This document shows, piece by piece, positions 18,097 to 27,452 of a stretch of DNA of 64,000 nucleotides. Position 1 is the stretch's first letter; every line of letters begins with the position of its first letter. The notes beneath the pieces were generated by a model. The model did not search any database. It saw only the letters and a program-made list of their open reading frames with translations, and was not told the DNA's origin. Position numbers and translations under genes: made by a program. Source of the DNA: UBA987 sp002292105. Lineage in GTDB: Bacteria; Bacteroidota; Bacteroidia; NS11-12g; UBA9320. The stretch is from contig OX044357.1 of NCBI GenBank assembly GCA_943846675.1, forward strand, positions 1,984,001 through 2,048,000, written 5' to 3'.

Positions 18097-18741
18097 TTAA
18101 ATTAGTCCTAAACTCTTTGCTTTAGAAACCAGTTCGGCTGGCCGACTCACCCCAAGTTTTACGTTTAAGTTTCTTCTGTGTGAATTAACCGTGTGTTTGC
18201 TAATGTAGAGTTGTTCAGCGATGGCATCTGTTGTCATTCCCTTTGCAATCAACTCCAAGATGCCTAACTCACGTTTAGACAGGTTTATCTTTTTACCATT
18301 TAACTCTATATTAGGCTTAAAGTCGTTCACTATGGCTTCAAGGATTTCTGTTCCAAAGTATTGTTGCCCGCTAATGACGGATTCCAATGCCGCACGTAAT
18401 ATGTCAAAATCCGTGTTTTTTAAAAGATACCCATCGGCACCCAGCTGCACGATATTCTTAATGGATTTAACATCAATATGCATGGTTAATACAATTACCT
18501 TGGTATTGCTGTTGCTTCCCTTTATGCGCTGTGTCAGCTCCATACCAGACATTTCAGGCATGGATAAATCTGTGAGTACAATGTCAACGTCATTGTATTC
18601 CAAGAAAGTCAATGCTTCTTTTGGGTTTGTAAACCCTTTGAGAACGGTCACACCGTCAATTTTTTCAAGTAAAATAATCAAACCGTCTAAAACGATTTGG
18701 TGATCATCAACTACAATTAATTTTTTATTTGGTTTTGCCAC
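18097..18741 (-). CDS. LuxR/NarL-type response regulator
   Basis: A 214-aa regulator with an N-terminal receiver and a C-terminal LuxR-type DNA-binding domain. The acidic pair is Asp12-Asp13 and the phosphoacceptor is Asp58 in DIVLTDLSMPEMSG. The conserved Thr/Lys sites appear in VIVLTMH and YLLKNTD. The HTH reads LSKRELGILELIAKGMTTD then ISKHTVNSHRRNL. It lies 13 bp after the kinase gene and forms a two-component pair with it. The receiver looks intact although the partner kinase lacks the usual His. Confidence 0.93.
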   Translation of the reverse strand: MAKPNKKLIVVDDHQIVLDGLIILLEKIDGVTVLKGFTNPKEALTFLEYNDVDIVLTDLSMPEMSGMELTQRIKGSNSNTKVIVLTMHIDVKSIKNIVQLGADGYLLKNTDFDILRAALESVISGQQYFGTEILEAIVNDFKPNIELNGKKINLSKRELGILELIAKGMTTDAIAEQLYISKHTVNSHRRNLNVKLGVSRPAELVSKAKSLGLI

Positions 18742-18754
18742 TGGTTAATACGTT

Positions 18755-20608
18755 TTATATAATTATTGGGAGTTCTAAGATTACTGTTGTACCTGATTTT
18801 TCGTTGCTGTCAATTGCAAAGCTACCGCCTACTTTTTCTATGCGCTTTCTAATATTGGGTATACCTAAGCCATTTGAACGATCCATATTCTCTTTGTCAA
18901 AGCCAGACCCGTTGTCTTCAACGATTAAACTCATCTTGCCATGCTCTTTTATTAAATGAATGTCAATAACATCAGCGACACCATGTTTTAGAGCGTTACT
19001 TACCAATTCCTGTAAAATGCGATAAAGTACAATTTCTTGCTGACCCGAGAGTCTTTCATCCATGCCATGATGGAACAAATTGATTTTTATTTTACCACTG
19101 GCTTGAATCGCTTCAATCAAATGCTCAACGGCGTGCATCAAACCAAATTTGGCTAAAACACCAGATGCCAAATCGTGTGATATCTTACGCACTTCAGAAG
19201 CGGCTTCATCAATCAATTTTTTTGCTACATCAAACCTAATTTTTGCCGACTCTTGCTTCTCTCCAAAATGCTCATCCATGGAACTAAAGTTTAGCTTAAC
19301 CGCGCTTAAAATGCTCCCAAGCCTATCATTTAATTCTATTGCTATTCTGTTCCGCTCGTTGGATTGAGCCTCAAGCATAATGTCAATGTTTTGAATCTCC
19401 TGTGTCTTTAACATGGCATCCACTTTCTGACTGTAAATTTGTCGATCTCTAAGGGCTAGTTTCCTGCTTTGGAATAACGACCAGATGATAAACAAACTTA
19501 TTAAACCGAGAACAACAGAAATAAAAATGATTAGTCTTTGGCTGCCTTCTCTCTCCTGAATTTGGTTCAGTAATCTTAAATTTTCTGATTCCGTTTCTGC
19601 CGTTTGATATTTTACTTCGAACTCCTCAAAAGATTGTGAACGTGCCTCGTCTTGATTGTCTTGTACTTTTTTAACATAACGCTCATAGGCATCTCCAACA
19701 ATATCCGCTGACTTGCTTTGGTCACGATAACTAATCGCTATAGCGCCCAACGTTACTTCTTCTAAATCGCTTAACCCGTATCTTATGGACAACTGAAGTG
19801 CGGAATCCAAGAATGCTTCTGAAAGTTCAGGGTTTTCAAACTGTAAATCTTGTCCACAATTTAAGTATATCGTCGCTAGTGAAACATGAAGTTCTTCAGC
19901 ACGTGCAAGACTTAAGGCTTTGTTTAGATATAGACTTCCGGTGTCTTTCGATCCAAAATCTCTATTGAACAATCCATAGTTGTTATATAGTGTAACTAGA
20001 AAACCACTATTGCTAGACTGCTTTGCATAAAGAATCGCCTTGGCAAAGAGCTTATCGGCTTTATCATATTGTTTAAGTTGAATATGACATATTGCACCGT
20101 TTGTTGCCGCCTTAGCCATTAACTCGTACTCGTTTTGGGTACCTAACGTGTTATAGGCACTGTCAGAATAAACACTGGCTTTCTCAAAGTTTCCAATGCA
20201 CATGTATGCCGTACTGATGCTACTAAACGCCTTGCCAATTAATGTTGTATCGGCTAATGCGTAACCAATGTTTAGCGCGTTCCGGAACATCCAGATTGAA
20301 CTGTCACAGGTTCCTCTTTCGTAATGCACACGCCCCAACACCAATTGCGCTCGAGCTTGGCTCTTTAAATCATTGTCTAATTGTGCTTGGTTTAAGACCG
20401 ACTTGCTTAACAACTTGGCTGAGTCAAGGTCGACTTTTAAAAATGTTCTAGCTACGTCGTTTAACGAATCTAACTGCGTAAGAACAGGTTTGTCTTGTTT
20501 GCTCTCTTTTTGAACGCATCCATGCGTACAGAGAAGCAAAGTAAACGACATTGCCATCCAAATAGTAGCCCTAAAATTCAAATACACACGCTCTTGTAGC
20601 ACAGTCAC
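18755..20608 (-). CDS. TPR-containing sensor histidine kinase, HisKA_3 type, with Asn at the phosphoacceptor site
   Basis: A 617-aa protein. Residues 1-31 look like a lipoprotein or signal segment ending at THGC; several TPR hairpins follow (about 50-300), then a transmembrane helix (about 358-376), a coiled coil, a HisKA_3 dimerisation helix and a HATPase_c domain (N box QELVSNALKHG, G1 VEDNGSGFD). The phosphoacceptor motif reads ERNRIAIELNDRLGS, so the normal His of ELHD is Asn427 (codon AAT, 19328-19330). The enzyme should therefore not autophosphorylate in the usual way. It is paired with a response regulator that has an intact Asp. Confidence 0.9.
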   Translation of the reverse strand: MTVLQERVYLNFRATIWMAMSFTLLLCTHGCVQKESKQDKPVLTQLDSLNDVARTFLKVDLDSAKLLSKSVLNQAQLDNDLKSQARAQLVLGRVHYERGTCDSSIWMFRNALNIGYALADTTLIGKAFSSISTAYMCIGNFEKASVYSDSAYNTLGTQNEYELMAKAATNGAICHIQLKQYDKADKLFAKAILYAKQSSNSGFLVTLYNNYGLFNRDFGSKDTGSLYLNKALSLARAEELHVSLATIYLNCGQDLQFENPELSEAFLDSALQLSIRYGLSDLEEVTLGAIAISYRDQSKSADIVGDAYERYVKKVQDNQDEARSQSFEEFEVKYQTAETESENLRLLNQIQEREGSQRLIIFISVVLGLISLFIIWSLFQSRKLALRDRQIYSQKVDAMLKTQEIQNIDIMLEAQSNERNRIAIELNDRLGSILSAVKLNFSSMDEHFGEKQESAKIRFDVAKKLIDEAASEVRKISHDLASGVLAKFGLMHAVEHLIEAIQASGKIKINLFHHGMDERLSGQQEIVLYRILQELVSNALKHGVADVIDIHLIKEHGKMSLIVEDNGSGFDKENMDRSNGLGIPNIRKRIEKVGGSFAIDSNEKSGTTVILELPIII

Positions 20609-20700
20609 TTTTAAACTGCAATATATTATTTACAACGTATAGAAGAGAAAAAAAGAGAGGCAAACCGGCGATTCAAGTAGCACTAACTAGTTATATGTAA

Positions 20701-21396
20701 CTACAGCACAAATGCCCCATTTTTATGGGTGTTGTAACACCCTAAAGCGGAGTTTACGTATTTAATATTTGAAGCGTTTAAAGAATCTAGATTGTCTATC
20801 ACATCCTGAAATGTGGTAGCGGTTTTTATGGCATATTCAAAATCCAGCGCTCCAGAGCTAATGTTTAAGTGTTTCATAGCCCGTGGATTAAAACCGAGAG
20901 ACAAAACTGCCGCTTTGGTCTTTACGTTCTGCTTTTCAAATTTCGCATAATCCTCTAAAGACTTATCTACTTGACCTTTGGTTTCGCAGTCGCTAATAAG
21001 AAAGAAAACACGATCATCTGCATCAAAAATAGACAAACATTCGATTAAATCTTTTCGCCTAAACACCTTGTTATCAGACAACAACAATGATTTATTCCCT
21101 CTTTTTTTAAATGGATTAAACCATCTTCCTTCGACATAAGACAAACCAGATATGCTTATAAAATACAGGCCCTTGCTTGGCGTGTCTTTTTTTATTTGAG
21201 TCAATTGCTGCTTAATCTGCTCTGAGCTGATCTCTGTTTTAGAGCTTAGTATTAACTCAGATTCATACCCCTTTTGCTTTGCAAACAGATGAAAATAATC
21301 GGCATCTTTCTCTCCATCAAACTGCAAATCATGATGTAAAGCATTGTTGATTCCAAAATGTATAGCCGTTTTATTTTGCCATTTCTCTTGACCCAT
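20701..21396 (-). CDS. Caspase/metacaspase-like protein lacking the catalytic His
   Basis: A 231-aa protein. The first 140 residues follow a metacaspase p20 layout: TAIHFGINNAL at 10-20, DGEKDADYFHLFAKQKGYES at 27-46, YFISISG at 78-84, LLLSDN at 104-109 and VFFLISDCETKG at 130-141. In active members the first core strand ends in SGHG and the second in DSCHSG. Here the His position is occupied by SGLS (83-86) while Cys137 remains. So it is probably an inactive or non-proteolytic relative. The C-terminal part is not recognised. There is no signal peptide, so it should be cytoplasmic. Three inverted repeats lie directly upstream. Confidence 0.6.
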   Translation of the reverse strand: MGQEKWQNKTAIHFGINNALHHDLQFDGEKDADYFHLFAKQKGYESELILSSKTEISSEQIKQQLTQIKKDTPSKGLYFISISGLSYVEGRWFNPFKKRGNKSLLLSDNKVFRRKDLIECLSIFDADDRVFFLISDCETKGQVDKSLEDYAKFEKQNVKTKAAVLSLGFNPRAMKHLNISSGALDFEYAIKTATTFQDVIDNLDSLNASNIKYVNSALGCYNTHKNGAFVL

Positions 21397-21425
21397 TCTC
21401 CGTAGTTGTAGTAAATATTATTTCC

Positions 21426-21501
21426 GATTTCTGTAACAGAAATCAAGTGTTTAATACAAAACACGATTTAATACCTCTAGAAAACATCACTACTTGTAGT
21501 G
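21426..21501. promoter_or_regulatory. Cluster of three perfect inverted repeats
   Basis: GATTTCTG-TAA-CAGAAATC (21426-21444), GTGTTT-AATACA-AAACAC (21447-21464) and CACTAC-TT-GTAGTG (21488-21501) lie 30-105 bp before the caspase-like gene. The first falls between a minus-strand TTG (21444-21446) and a weak TAATATTT element, where an operator would be expected. A terminator function for the exporter gene is less likely because that gene reads away from this site. Confidence 0.5.
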
Positions 21502-21532
21502 AATTTACGGATTTGGTGAAATATCAGTAATA

Positions 21533-23293
21533 TTAAGCCTCCTCGAATTGTTGACTCATCAACAGCTTATGATAGGCTCCTTTTTGGCTAACCAAAAGGT
21601 CGTGTGACCCTTTTTCTAAGACTTTCCCCTTGTCTAACACTAGAATCGTATCTGCATTGCGAATGGTGCTGAGTCTATGCGCAATAACAATAGAGGTTCG
21701 GCCATGCATTAGCTTTGTTATGGCTTCTTGAATTATTGCTTCAGTTTCTGAATCAACAGATGACGTTGCCTCGTCTAAGATGAGAATTTTAGGGTTAAAT
21801 GCGAGCGCGCGTGCAAACGAGATTAATTGACGCTGACCAACGGATAAAGAACTGCCACGTTCCATTACATTGTAATCGTAACCGCCTTCCATACGTTGAA
21901 TAAAATCGTGGGCGCCAATTTGTTTTGCCGCCTCCATCATGTCCTCTGTAGAAATACGATCTTCAACCAATCGAATATTTTCTTCAACGGTGCCCGAAAA
22001 CAAAAACACGTCTTGCAGTACAAAAGCAATTTGACTTCTTAAGCTCTTTAACTCCCACTTTTTTATATCTACGCCATCCACGCTTATCTCGCCAGATTGG
22101 TAGTCGTAAAACTTGGTTAACAAGTTAACTAAAGTCGATTTTCCTGAACCTGTCGCCCCTACAATGGCAAGTGTTTTACCAGGCTCTACATCAAACGAAA
22201 TGTCATGTATTATTTGTTCTTCAGGCGTATAGCCAAAAGAAACATGGTCGAATTTCACATTACCTATTACTTCAGCCTCATGGGTACCATTTTCTTCTAC
22301 ATACGTAGGGTCATCAATCAACGCAAATATCCTTTCAGAGGCAACCATTCCCATTTGCATGGTATTAAACCTGTCTGCAATCATTCGAATCGGTCTAAAA
22401 AACATGTTTAAGTACAAAATGAACGACACCATTACACCAGGCGTTATACTGCCGCTAAGCGCGTTACGAGATCCGTACCAAACCATTAATCCGATTGATG
22501 TAGCTGTTATGATTTCCACTATCGGAAAGAAAATAGCGTAGTGAAAAATTGATTTTTTATTCGCTTCTAGATGCAGTCGATTAATGTCCTTAAACTTTTT
22601 CATCTCTGCAGCCTCTCGATTAAAAATTTGCACCACACTCATTCCAGTGATGTGTTCTTGAACAAATGAATTTAATCTGGAGATTTGAGTCCGGACTTGT
22701 TGGAAAGCACTTTTTACGCCTTTACGGAATTGATTTGATGCGTATATCAACAATGGCAAAACGGCCAAGCAAATTAATGTCAGCTTCCAATCGGTATAGA
22801 ACATCAAAAAGGTAATCACAAACAAGGTCAGAAAATCACCTGATATGGTTATGATTCCCTGAGAAAAAATATTGGCTACCGTTTCGATATCCGATACACT
22901 TCTGGTAACCATGGTACCAATTGGTGTTTTGTCGTAGAACTTGACTTTTAGGCTCGTTAGGTGTTTAAACACGCGAACACGCAAAGCACTTATTACTTCT
23001 TGGCCCAACCAATTGGTTAAATACGTATTGACAAACATGATTAATGTTTGCAAAATCAGCAGGCTTATCAACAAGATTAGCATCCGTGTCAAGCCTTCCA
23101 AGTCACCATTTGCGATATACTTATCCAGCGAAAGGCGAATTAACACCGGCTGTAACGGCATCAATATGGCCAATGAGATGGTCGTAAACACGGCAATCAA
23201 ACCATATTTCTTGTATGGCGTTGCCAACAAAACAATACGTCTCAATAGCTTGAGATCGAACGCATTACCTGTTTTGTCGTTACTATTACTCAC
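21533..23293 (-). CDS. ABC exporter, MsbA/multidrug type
   Basis: A 586-aa half-transporter. The membrane domain (about 20-310) has six helices, and the nucleotide-binding domain follows, with Walker A GATGSGKSTLVNLL, signature LSVGQRQLISFARAL, Walker B ILILDEATSSVD and the H-loop in VIAHRLST. Such proteins act as homodimers and flip lipids or export drugs; the substrate is not readable. It is the last gene of a tight fadA-truA-exporter cluster (5-bp gaps). Confidence 0.93.
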   Translation of the reverse strand: MSNSNDKTGNAFDLKLLRRIVLLATPYKKYGLIAVFTTISLAILMPLQPVLIRLSLDKYIANGDLEGLTRMLILLISLLILQTLIMFVNTYLTNWLGQEVISALRVRVFKHLTSLKVKFYDKTPIGTMVTRSVSDIETVANIFSQGIITISGDFLTLFVITFLMFYTDWKLTLICLAVLPLLIYASNQFRKGVKSAFQQVRTQISRLNSFVQEHITGMSVVQIFNREAAEMKKFKDINRLHLEANKKSIFHYAIFFPIVEIITATSIGLMVWYGSRNALSGSITPGVMVSFILYLNMFFRPIRMIADRFNTMQMGMVASERIFALIDDPTYVEENGTHEAEVIGNVKFDHVSFGYTPEEQIIHDISFDVEPGKTLAIVGATGSGKSTLVNLLTKFYDYQSGEISVDGVDIKKWELKSLRSQIAFVLQDVFLFSGTVEENIRLVEDRISTEDMMEAAKQIGAHDFIQRMEGGYDYNVMERGSSLSVGQRQLISFARALAFNPKILILDEATSSVDSETEAIIQEAITKLMHGRTSIVIAHRLSTIRNADTILVLDKGKVLEKGSHDLLVSQKGAYHKLLMSQQFEEA

Positions 23294-23298
23294 TTGTT

Positions 23299-24045
23299 TT
23301 AAATTTCTTTCCAGTCAGTCGTGTTGTATGCCACATGTTCTAAAAACAAACCTTGCGCTGGGACAGAATATCCTGCGCGCTGTCTGTTTTGAGAAACGAT
23401 TATATCTTCAAACTCCTGAAGTGATATTTTGTTTTCTCCAACCTCTAATAAAGTCCCCACAATTGCCCTTACCATATTTCGTAAAAACCGGTTTGCGGTG
23501 ATGGTTAAAACCAACATCGACTTTTCCTCTGTCCATTCTGCCTCTGTTACATCGCAAATATTGGTTTTATTTTGCGTATGACTTTTACAGAAAGCACCGA
23601 ACTCTTTATGGTTCATAAGAATGGCGCAAGCTTGATTCATTAAATCAACATTTAATGTACGGTAGAACACCATCGAATAGTGACGATTAAAAGGATTCTT
23701 TTCTCGCGATATATAATATCGATACGTTCGCGCAGTTGCATCAAATCTGGCATTAAAGTTATCAGGCACAGCATAAACAGCGTCTATACCAATATCTTTT
23801 GGCAGTACATTGTTTAATCTGAACAAGAAGTCACTGGCAAGGTCACCATCGTAATTAAAATGAGCAATAAAGTGTTTGGCGTGAACACCAGTGTCGGTTC
23901 TACCGCAGCCAGTAATAGGTGTTTTTTTTCTTAGAAGCTTATGCAATGCTTCTTGAATAACTTCCTGAACCGTTTCGACGTTGTTTTGGAATTGCCAACC
24001 ATGGTAATTCCCACCGTCATATTTGAGCTCTAATGCTATACGCAT
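23299..24045 (-). CDS. truA: tRNA pseudouridine(38-40) synthase
   Basis: A 248-aa pseudouridine synthase acting on the anticodon arm of many tRNAs. The catalytic Asp is in GCGRTDTGVHAKHFIAHF (about 46-63), and the C-terminal RFLRNMVRAIVGTLLEVG is characteristic. It lies between the thiolase and the ABC exporter with 5-bp gaps on both sides. Confidence 0.96.
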   Translation of the reverse strand: MRIALELKYDGGNYHGWQFQNNVETVQEVIQEALHKLLRKKTPITGCGRTDTGVHAKHFIAHFNYDGDLASDFLFRLNNVLPKDIGIDAVYAVPDNFNARFDATARTYRYYISREKNPFNRHYSMVFYRTLNVDLMNQACAILMNHKEFGAFCKSHTQNKTNICDVTEAEWTEEKSMLVLTITANRFLRNMVRAIVGTLLEVGENKISLQEFEDIIVSQNRQRAGYSVPAQGLFLEHVAYNTTDWKEI

Positions 24046-24050
24046 TTAAT

Positions 24051-25247
24051 CTAAAGCTTTTCGAAAATAACGGCTTTACCCTGACCAACACCAACACACA
24101 TCGTGGCTAAACCATACCGGACGTCTTGCTTTTGCATTTCGTGTAGTAAGGTAGTTGAAATTCGAGCACCGCTGGCTCCTAGCGGATGACCAATGGCTAT
24201 TGACCCACCATTCACGTTTACCAAGTCCATGTTTACGTCTAACTCAGTTGCACAAGCTATGGCCTGAGCCGCAAAAGCTTCATTCAGTTCAATTAAGCCA
24301 ATGTCCTGCATATTCAAACCAGCGCGTTTTAGTGCTTTTTGAGTTGCTGATACTGGGCCTATACCCATGATATCTGGGTGCACTCCTGTTTCAGCCTCTG
24401 CGACAACCCGTGCGATAGGTTTCAAATTCATGGATTTGACCGCTTCTTCAGAAGCCATCAACAACATAGCTGCTCCATCATTTATTCCTGATGAATTACC
24501 CGCAGTTACAGTTCCTCCCTCACGGAAAGCAGGCCTCAAGGTTGATAATTTTTCTATTGAACTTAACCTTGGATGTTCGTCTTTATTAAAGATGATAGGA
24601 TCAGATTTACGCTGCGGAATAGACACTGCAGTCAGCTCATTATTAAACTTTCCTGCTTTGTGCGCAGCATCATATTTAACTTGTGTATGATGAGAGAATT
24701 CATCTTGAGACTCTCTCGAGATATTCCATTTTTCAGCCACATTTTCAGCTGTTTCACCCATAGCAAATGGATGGTATTCTTTGGCCAGTTTGGGATTTGT
24801 AAACCGCCACCCTATCGATGTATCGTAAATTTCTGGTTTTCTGGAAAAAGCCGTTTCAGCCTTAGCCATAACAAAAGGTGCTCTGGTCATACTTTCTACT
24901 CCACCAGCTAGGTATAAATCACCATAACCAACCATTAGACTTTTGGCCGCATCGCCAATGGCTTGCAATCCGCTTGCGCAAAGTCTATTGACCGTCACCC
25001 CTGGCACTGTAATCGGAAGACCAGCCATTAATACCGCCATTCGTGCGACATCTCGATTGTCTTCGCCAGCTTGATTTGCTGCGCCCATTATCACATCCTC
25101 AACTCGACTAAAATCTACAGATGCATTACGCTCTACAATGGATTTAATTACAATGGCGGCAAGATCATCTGGACGAATACTTGCCAAACTACCTCCAAAT
25201 TTTCCGACTGGTGTGCGCACCGCATCAATGACGTAAGCTGTTTTCAT
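24051..25247 (-). CDS. Acetyl-CoA acyltransferase (thiolase)
   Basis: A 398-aa thiolase. The acyl-accepting Cys lies in VNRLCASGLQAIGDAAK, the His in NGGSIAIGHPLGASGAR and the second Cys in MCVGVGQGKAVIFEKL. The sequence resembles the FadA/3-ketoacyl-CoA thiolase and PcaF group; beta-oxidation is the likely pathway but chain length is not certain. Other fatty-acid genes are not nearby. A TACCTTTG -7 element lies 20 bp before the ATG. First gene of the cluster with truA and the exporter. Confidence 0.92.
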   Translation of the reverse strand: MKTAYVIDAVRTPVGKFGGSLASIRPDDLAAIVIKSIVERNASVDFSRVEDVIMGAANQAGEDNRDVARMAVLMAGLPITVPGVTVNRLCASGLQAIGDAAKSLMVGYGDLYLAGGVESMTRAPFVMAKAETAFSRKPEIYDTSIGWRFTNPKLAKEYHPFAMGETAENVAEKWNISRESQDEFSHHTQVKYDAAHKAGKFNNELTAVSIPQRKSDPIIFNKDEHPRLSSIEKLSTLRPAFREGGTVTAGNSSGINDGAAMLLMASEEAVKSMNLKPIARVVAEAETGVHPDIMGIGPVSATQKALKRAGLNMQDIGLIELNEAFAAQAIACATELDVNMDLVNVNGGSIAIGHPLGASGARISTTLLHEMQKQDVRYGLATMCVGVGQGKAVIFEKL

Positions 25248-25266
25248 ATTGCAATTTTTGAGCGTG

Positions 25267-25294
25267 CAAAGGTATTGATAATGGCTTAATTTTG
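25267..25294. promoter_or_regulatory. Divergent -7 elements between thiolase and DUF4293 genes
   Basis: In a 52-bp divergent gap the minus strand carries TACCTTTG (25267-25274, for the thiolase) and the plus strand TAATTTTG (25287-25294, for DUF4293, 5 bp before its ATG). Both match TAnnTTTG exactly. Confidence 0.5.
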
Positions 25295-25299
25295 TCCAT

Positions 25300-25803
25300 A
25301 TGATTCAACGATTGCAAAGCCTCTATTTGATAGCCATTACCATAATAAGTAGTTTGCTTCTTTTTGGCGACATTCCTTTCTATTCAGAAACTGGCAAACC
25401 GAGTGTTGCCAATGAAAATACCGGTGACGCAACAGCATATGCTTCAACGACCATCACGGTAGATTACAATTCTACGGATACAGAAGAAGGTAAAATCGGG
25501 ACGAACCATACGATAATTTACTTCCTTGGTGGCATAGCTCTACTATCCTTAATTACCCTATTTTTATTTAAGAAAAGAAAATTACAGCAGCGTTTGGTAT
25601 TTGGCATAATGGCTATGAACGTGGTAGTGATTGTGGCGATGTATTTGGTTAGCTTCGGTAATGGGTATACAGACATTGATACCAAACAGGCGGTGTTAAA
25701 TGGGGCGGGTATACCCTTAGCCATTTTCGTTTTCGCCATTCTGGCGTATCAAAGGATTGGTAAAGACGAAAAACTTGTACGTTCACTAGATCGTATTCGT
25801 TAG
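25300..25803 (+). CDS. DUF4293 membrane protein
   Basis: A 167-aa protein with four predicted transmembrane helices (about 8-25, 75-90, 98-116 and 130-147) and a short loop after the first. The start MIQRLQSLYLIAITIISSLLL matches the DUF4293 family, which is found almost only in Bacteroidota and has no known function. Its TAG stop shares one base with the GTG start of the ABC ATPase gene. Confidence 0.85.
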   Translation: MIQRLQSLYLIAITIISSLLLFGDIPFYSETGKPSVANENTGDATAYASTTITVDYNSTDTEEGKIGTNHTIIYFLGGIALLSLITLFLFKKRKLQQRLVFGIMAMNVVVIVAMYLVSFGNGYTDIDTKQAVLNGAGIPLAIFVFAILAYQRIGKDEKLVRSLDRIR

Positions 25804-27452
25804 TGCAAGACCTGTTAAACATACAAAACTTAGACATATCATTCCCGTCTGACAATGGACCTGAGCAGGTTGTCAAAGGTTTCAACTTGACCTTACAACC
25901 AGGTCAAATCATCGGAATCGTTGGAGAATCTGGATCTGGCAAGAGTGTTAGTGTTTTGAGTCTTACTCGACTCATTTCTAATGCGATTTGTAGGGCCGAC
26001 AACATGTCTTTCACCTCAGAAAAAGGGATTGAACTTGACCTTTTAAACTCAGATGATGCCGATTTAGAAACCATCCGTGGTAATGAAATATCGTATATAT
26101 TTCAAGAACCTATGACGGCTTTGCATCCGCTATTTACCTGTGGACAGCAAGTAGTTGAAGCCATTGTTCAGCATCAGTCTATTAACAAAACTAAAGCAAA
26201 GAAAAAGGCACTTGACTTGCTTATTGAGATGCAACTTCCAGAGCCCGAAAGACTGTATAAACGTTACCCACATCAACTATCTGGAGGACAAAGACAACGG
26301 GTAATGATTGCCATTGCTTTGGCCAACAACCCTTCCATTCTTATTGCAGACGAGCCTACAACGGCGCTAGATAGTGTGCTTCAAAAAGCCTTAACACAGC
26401 ACATGGTTGAAAGCTGTAAAAAAAGAAATACTGGACTTGTATTAATCTCACATGATTTACAATTGGTCAAAGATTTTACAGACGAAATTATCGTTATGTA
26501 TAAGGGCGATATCATAGAAACAGGGTCTACCGCGCAAGTGGTAAACAACCCACAGAGCGTTTACACCAAGAGCCTGTTGCAATGCCAACCCAAGTTTACA
26601 AACCGATCTACCGTGCTTCCCACCATCCATGAACTTGCCGATTATGTAGATGGAGAATTTGTAGCCAAACCATTTAATAATCACAGCTTTACATTTCAAA
26701 AAATTGACGACGCGGCCTACATTGAAGTACAAAACATTTCTAAATCATTTCCAAACGGCAAGACGGTAACCAAAGCGTTAACCGACGTAAGTTTTGACAT
26801 ACACAAAGGGGAAACACTAGGATTAATTGGAGAGTCTGGATGCGGAAAATCAACGCTTTCTAAAATAATTATACAACTTCTGGAGGCAGACAGTGGCCGT
26901 ATCACTTTTCAGGGTAAGCCGGCCAACAGTGATCGTAAGGCATTTGCCAAGAAGGTTCAGATGATATTTCAAGACCCCTATGCCTCGCTCAATCCTGCCA
27001 TGAAGGTTGGTGATATTATTTCGGAACCTATTCGGGTACATAAACTGGCGCAAGGAAAGCAAGCGATAAAAGAAAAAGTACATGCGCTGTTGATTGAAGT
27101 TGGGTTACGAGAGAAAGATTATGCTAAATACCCGCATGAATTTTCTGGTGGTCAACGACAACGTGTAAGCATAGCCCGTGCGTTAGCTGTAGAGCCAGAT
27201 TTGATTATTTGCGACGAGTCGGTTTCGGCTTTAGATATATCCGTACAGGCGCAAATACTTAATTTGTTTAACCAGCTGAAAGTGAATAGGCAATTAACCT
27301 ATTTGTTTATTAGTCATGATTTAAACGTTGTGAGTTATATCTGCGATCGTATCGTTGTGATGCAAGAAGGAAAAGTTGTTGAACTGAGTGATACTGAGTC
27401 ACTTGTTGAAAATCCGAAAGAAGCCTATACCAAGAAGTTATTGCAGGCTTAA
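25803..27452 (+). CDS. Fused double ABC ATPase of the peptide/nickel (Dpp/YejF) type
   Basis: A 549-aa protein with two complete nucleotide-binding domains. NBD1 has GESGSGKSVSV, LSGGQRQRVMIA and ILIADEPTTALD. NBD2 starts near residue 315 and has GESGCGKST, FSGGQRQRVSIARAL and LIICDESVSALD. This is the arrangement of YejF/DppDF fusions that energise peptide uptake. No permease or binding-protein gene is adjacent, so partners are elsewhere. The start is GTG overlapping the previous stop by one base. Confidence 0.92.
   Translation: MQDLLNIQNLDISFPSDNGPEQVVKGFNLTLQPGQIIGIVGESGSGKSVSVLSLTRLISNAICRADNMSFTSEKGIELDLLNSDDADLETIRGNEISYIFQEPMTALHPLFTCGQQVVEAIVQHQSINKTKAKKKALDLLIEMQLPEPERLYKRYPHQLSGGQRQRVMIAIALANNPSILIADEPTTALDSVLQKALTQHMVESCKKRNTGLVLISHDLQLVKDFTDEIIVMYKGDIIETGSTAQVVNNPQSVYTKSLLQCQPKFTNRSTVLPTIHELADYVDGEFVAKPFNNHSFTFQKIDDAAYIEVQNISKSFPNGKTVTKALTDVSFDIHKGETLGLIGESGCGKSTLSKIIIQLLEADSGRITFQGKPANSDRKAFAKKVQMIFQDPYASLNPAMKVGDIISEPIRVHKLAQGKQAIKEKVHALLIEVGLREKDYAKYPHEFSGGQRQRVSIARALAVEPDLIICDESVSALDISVQAQILNLFNQLKVNRQLTYLFISHDLNVVSYICDRIVVMQEGKVVELSDTESLVENPKEAYTKKLLQA

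Noticed and set aside
20701..21396. Active caspase-type protease
   Set aside because: The catalytic His position is not conserved (SGLS), so a proteolytic function cannot be claimed.
24155..24911. Plus-strand frames within the thiolase gene
   Set aside because: They are shadows of the strongly supported thiolase on the other strand.
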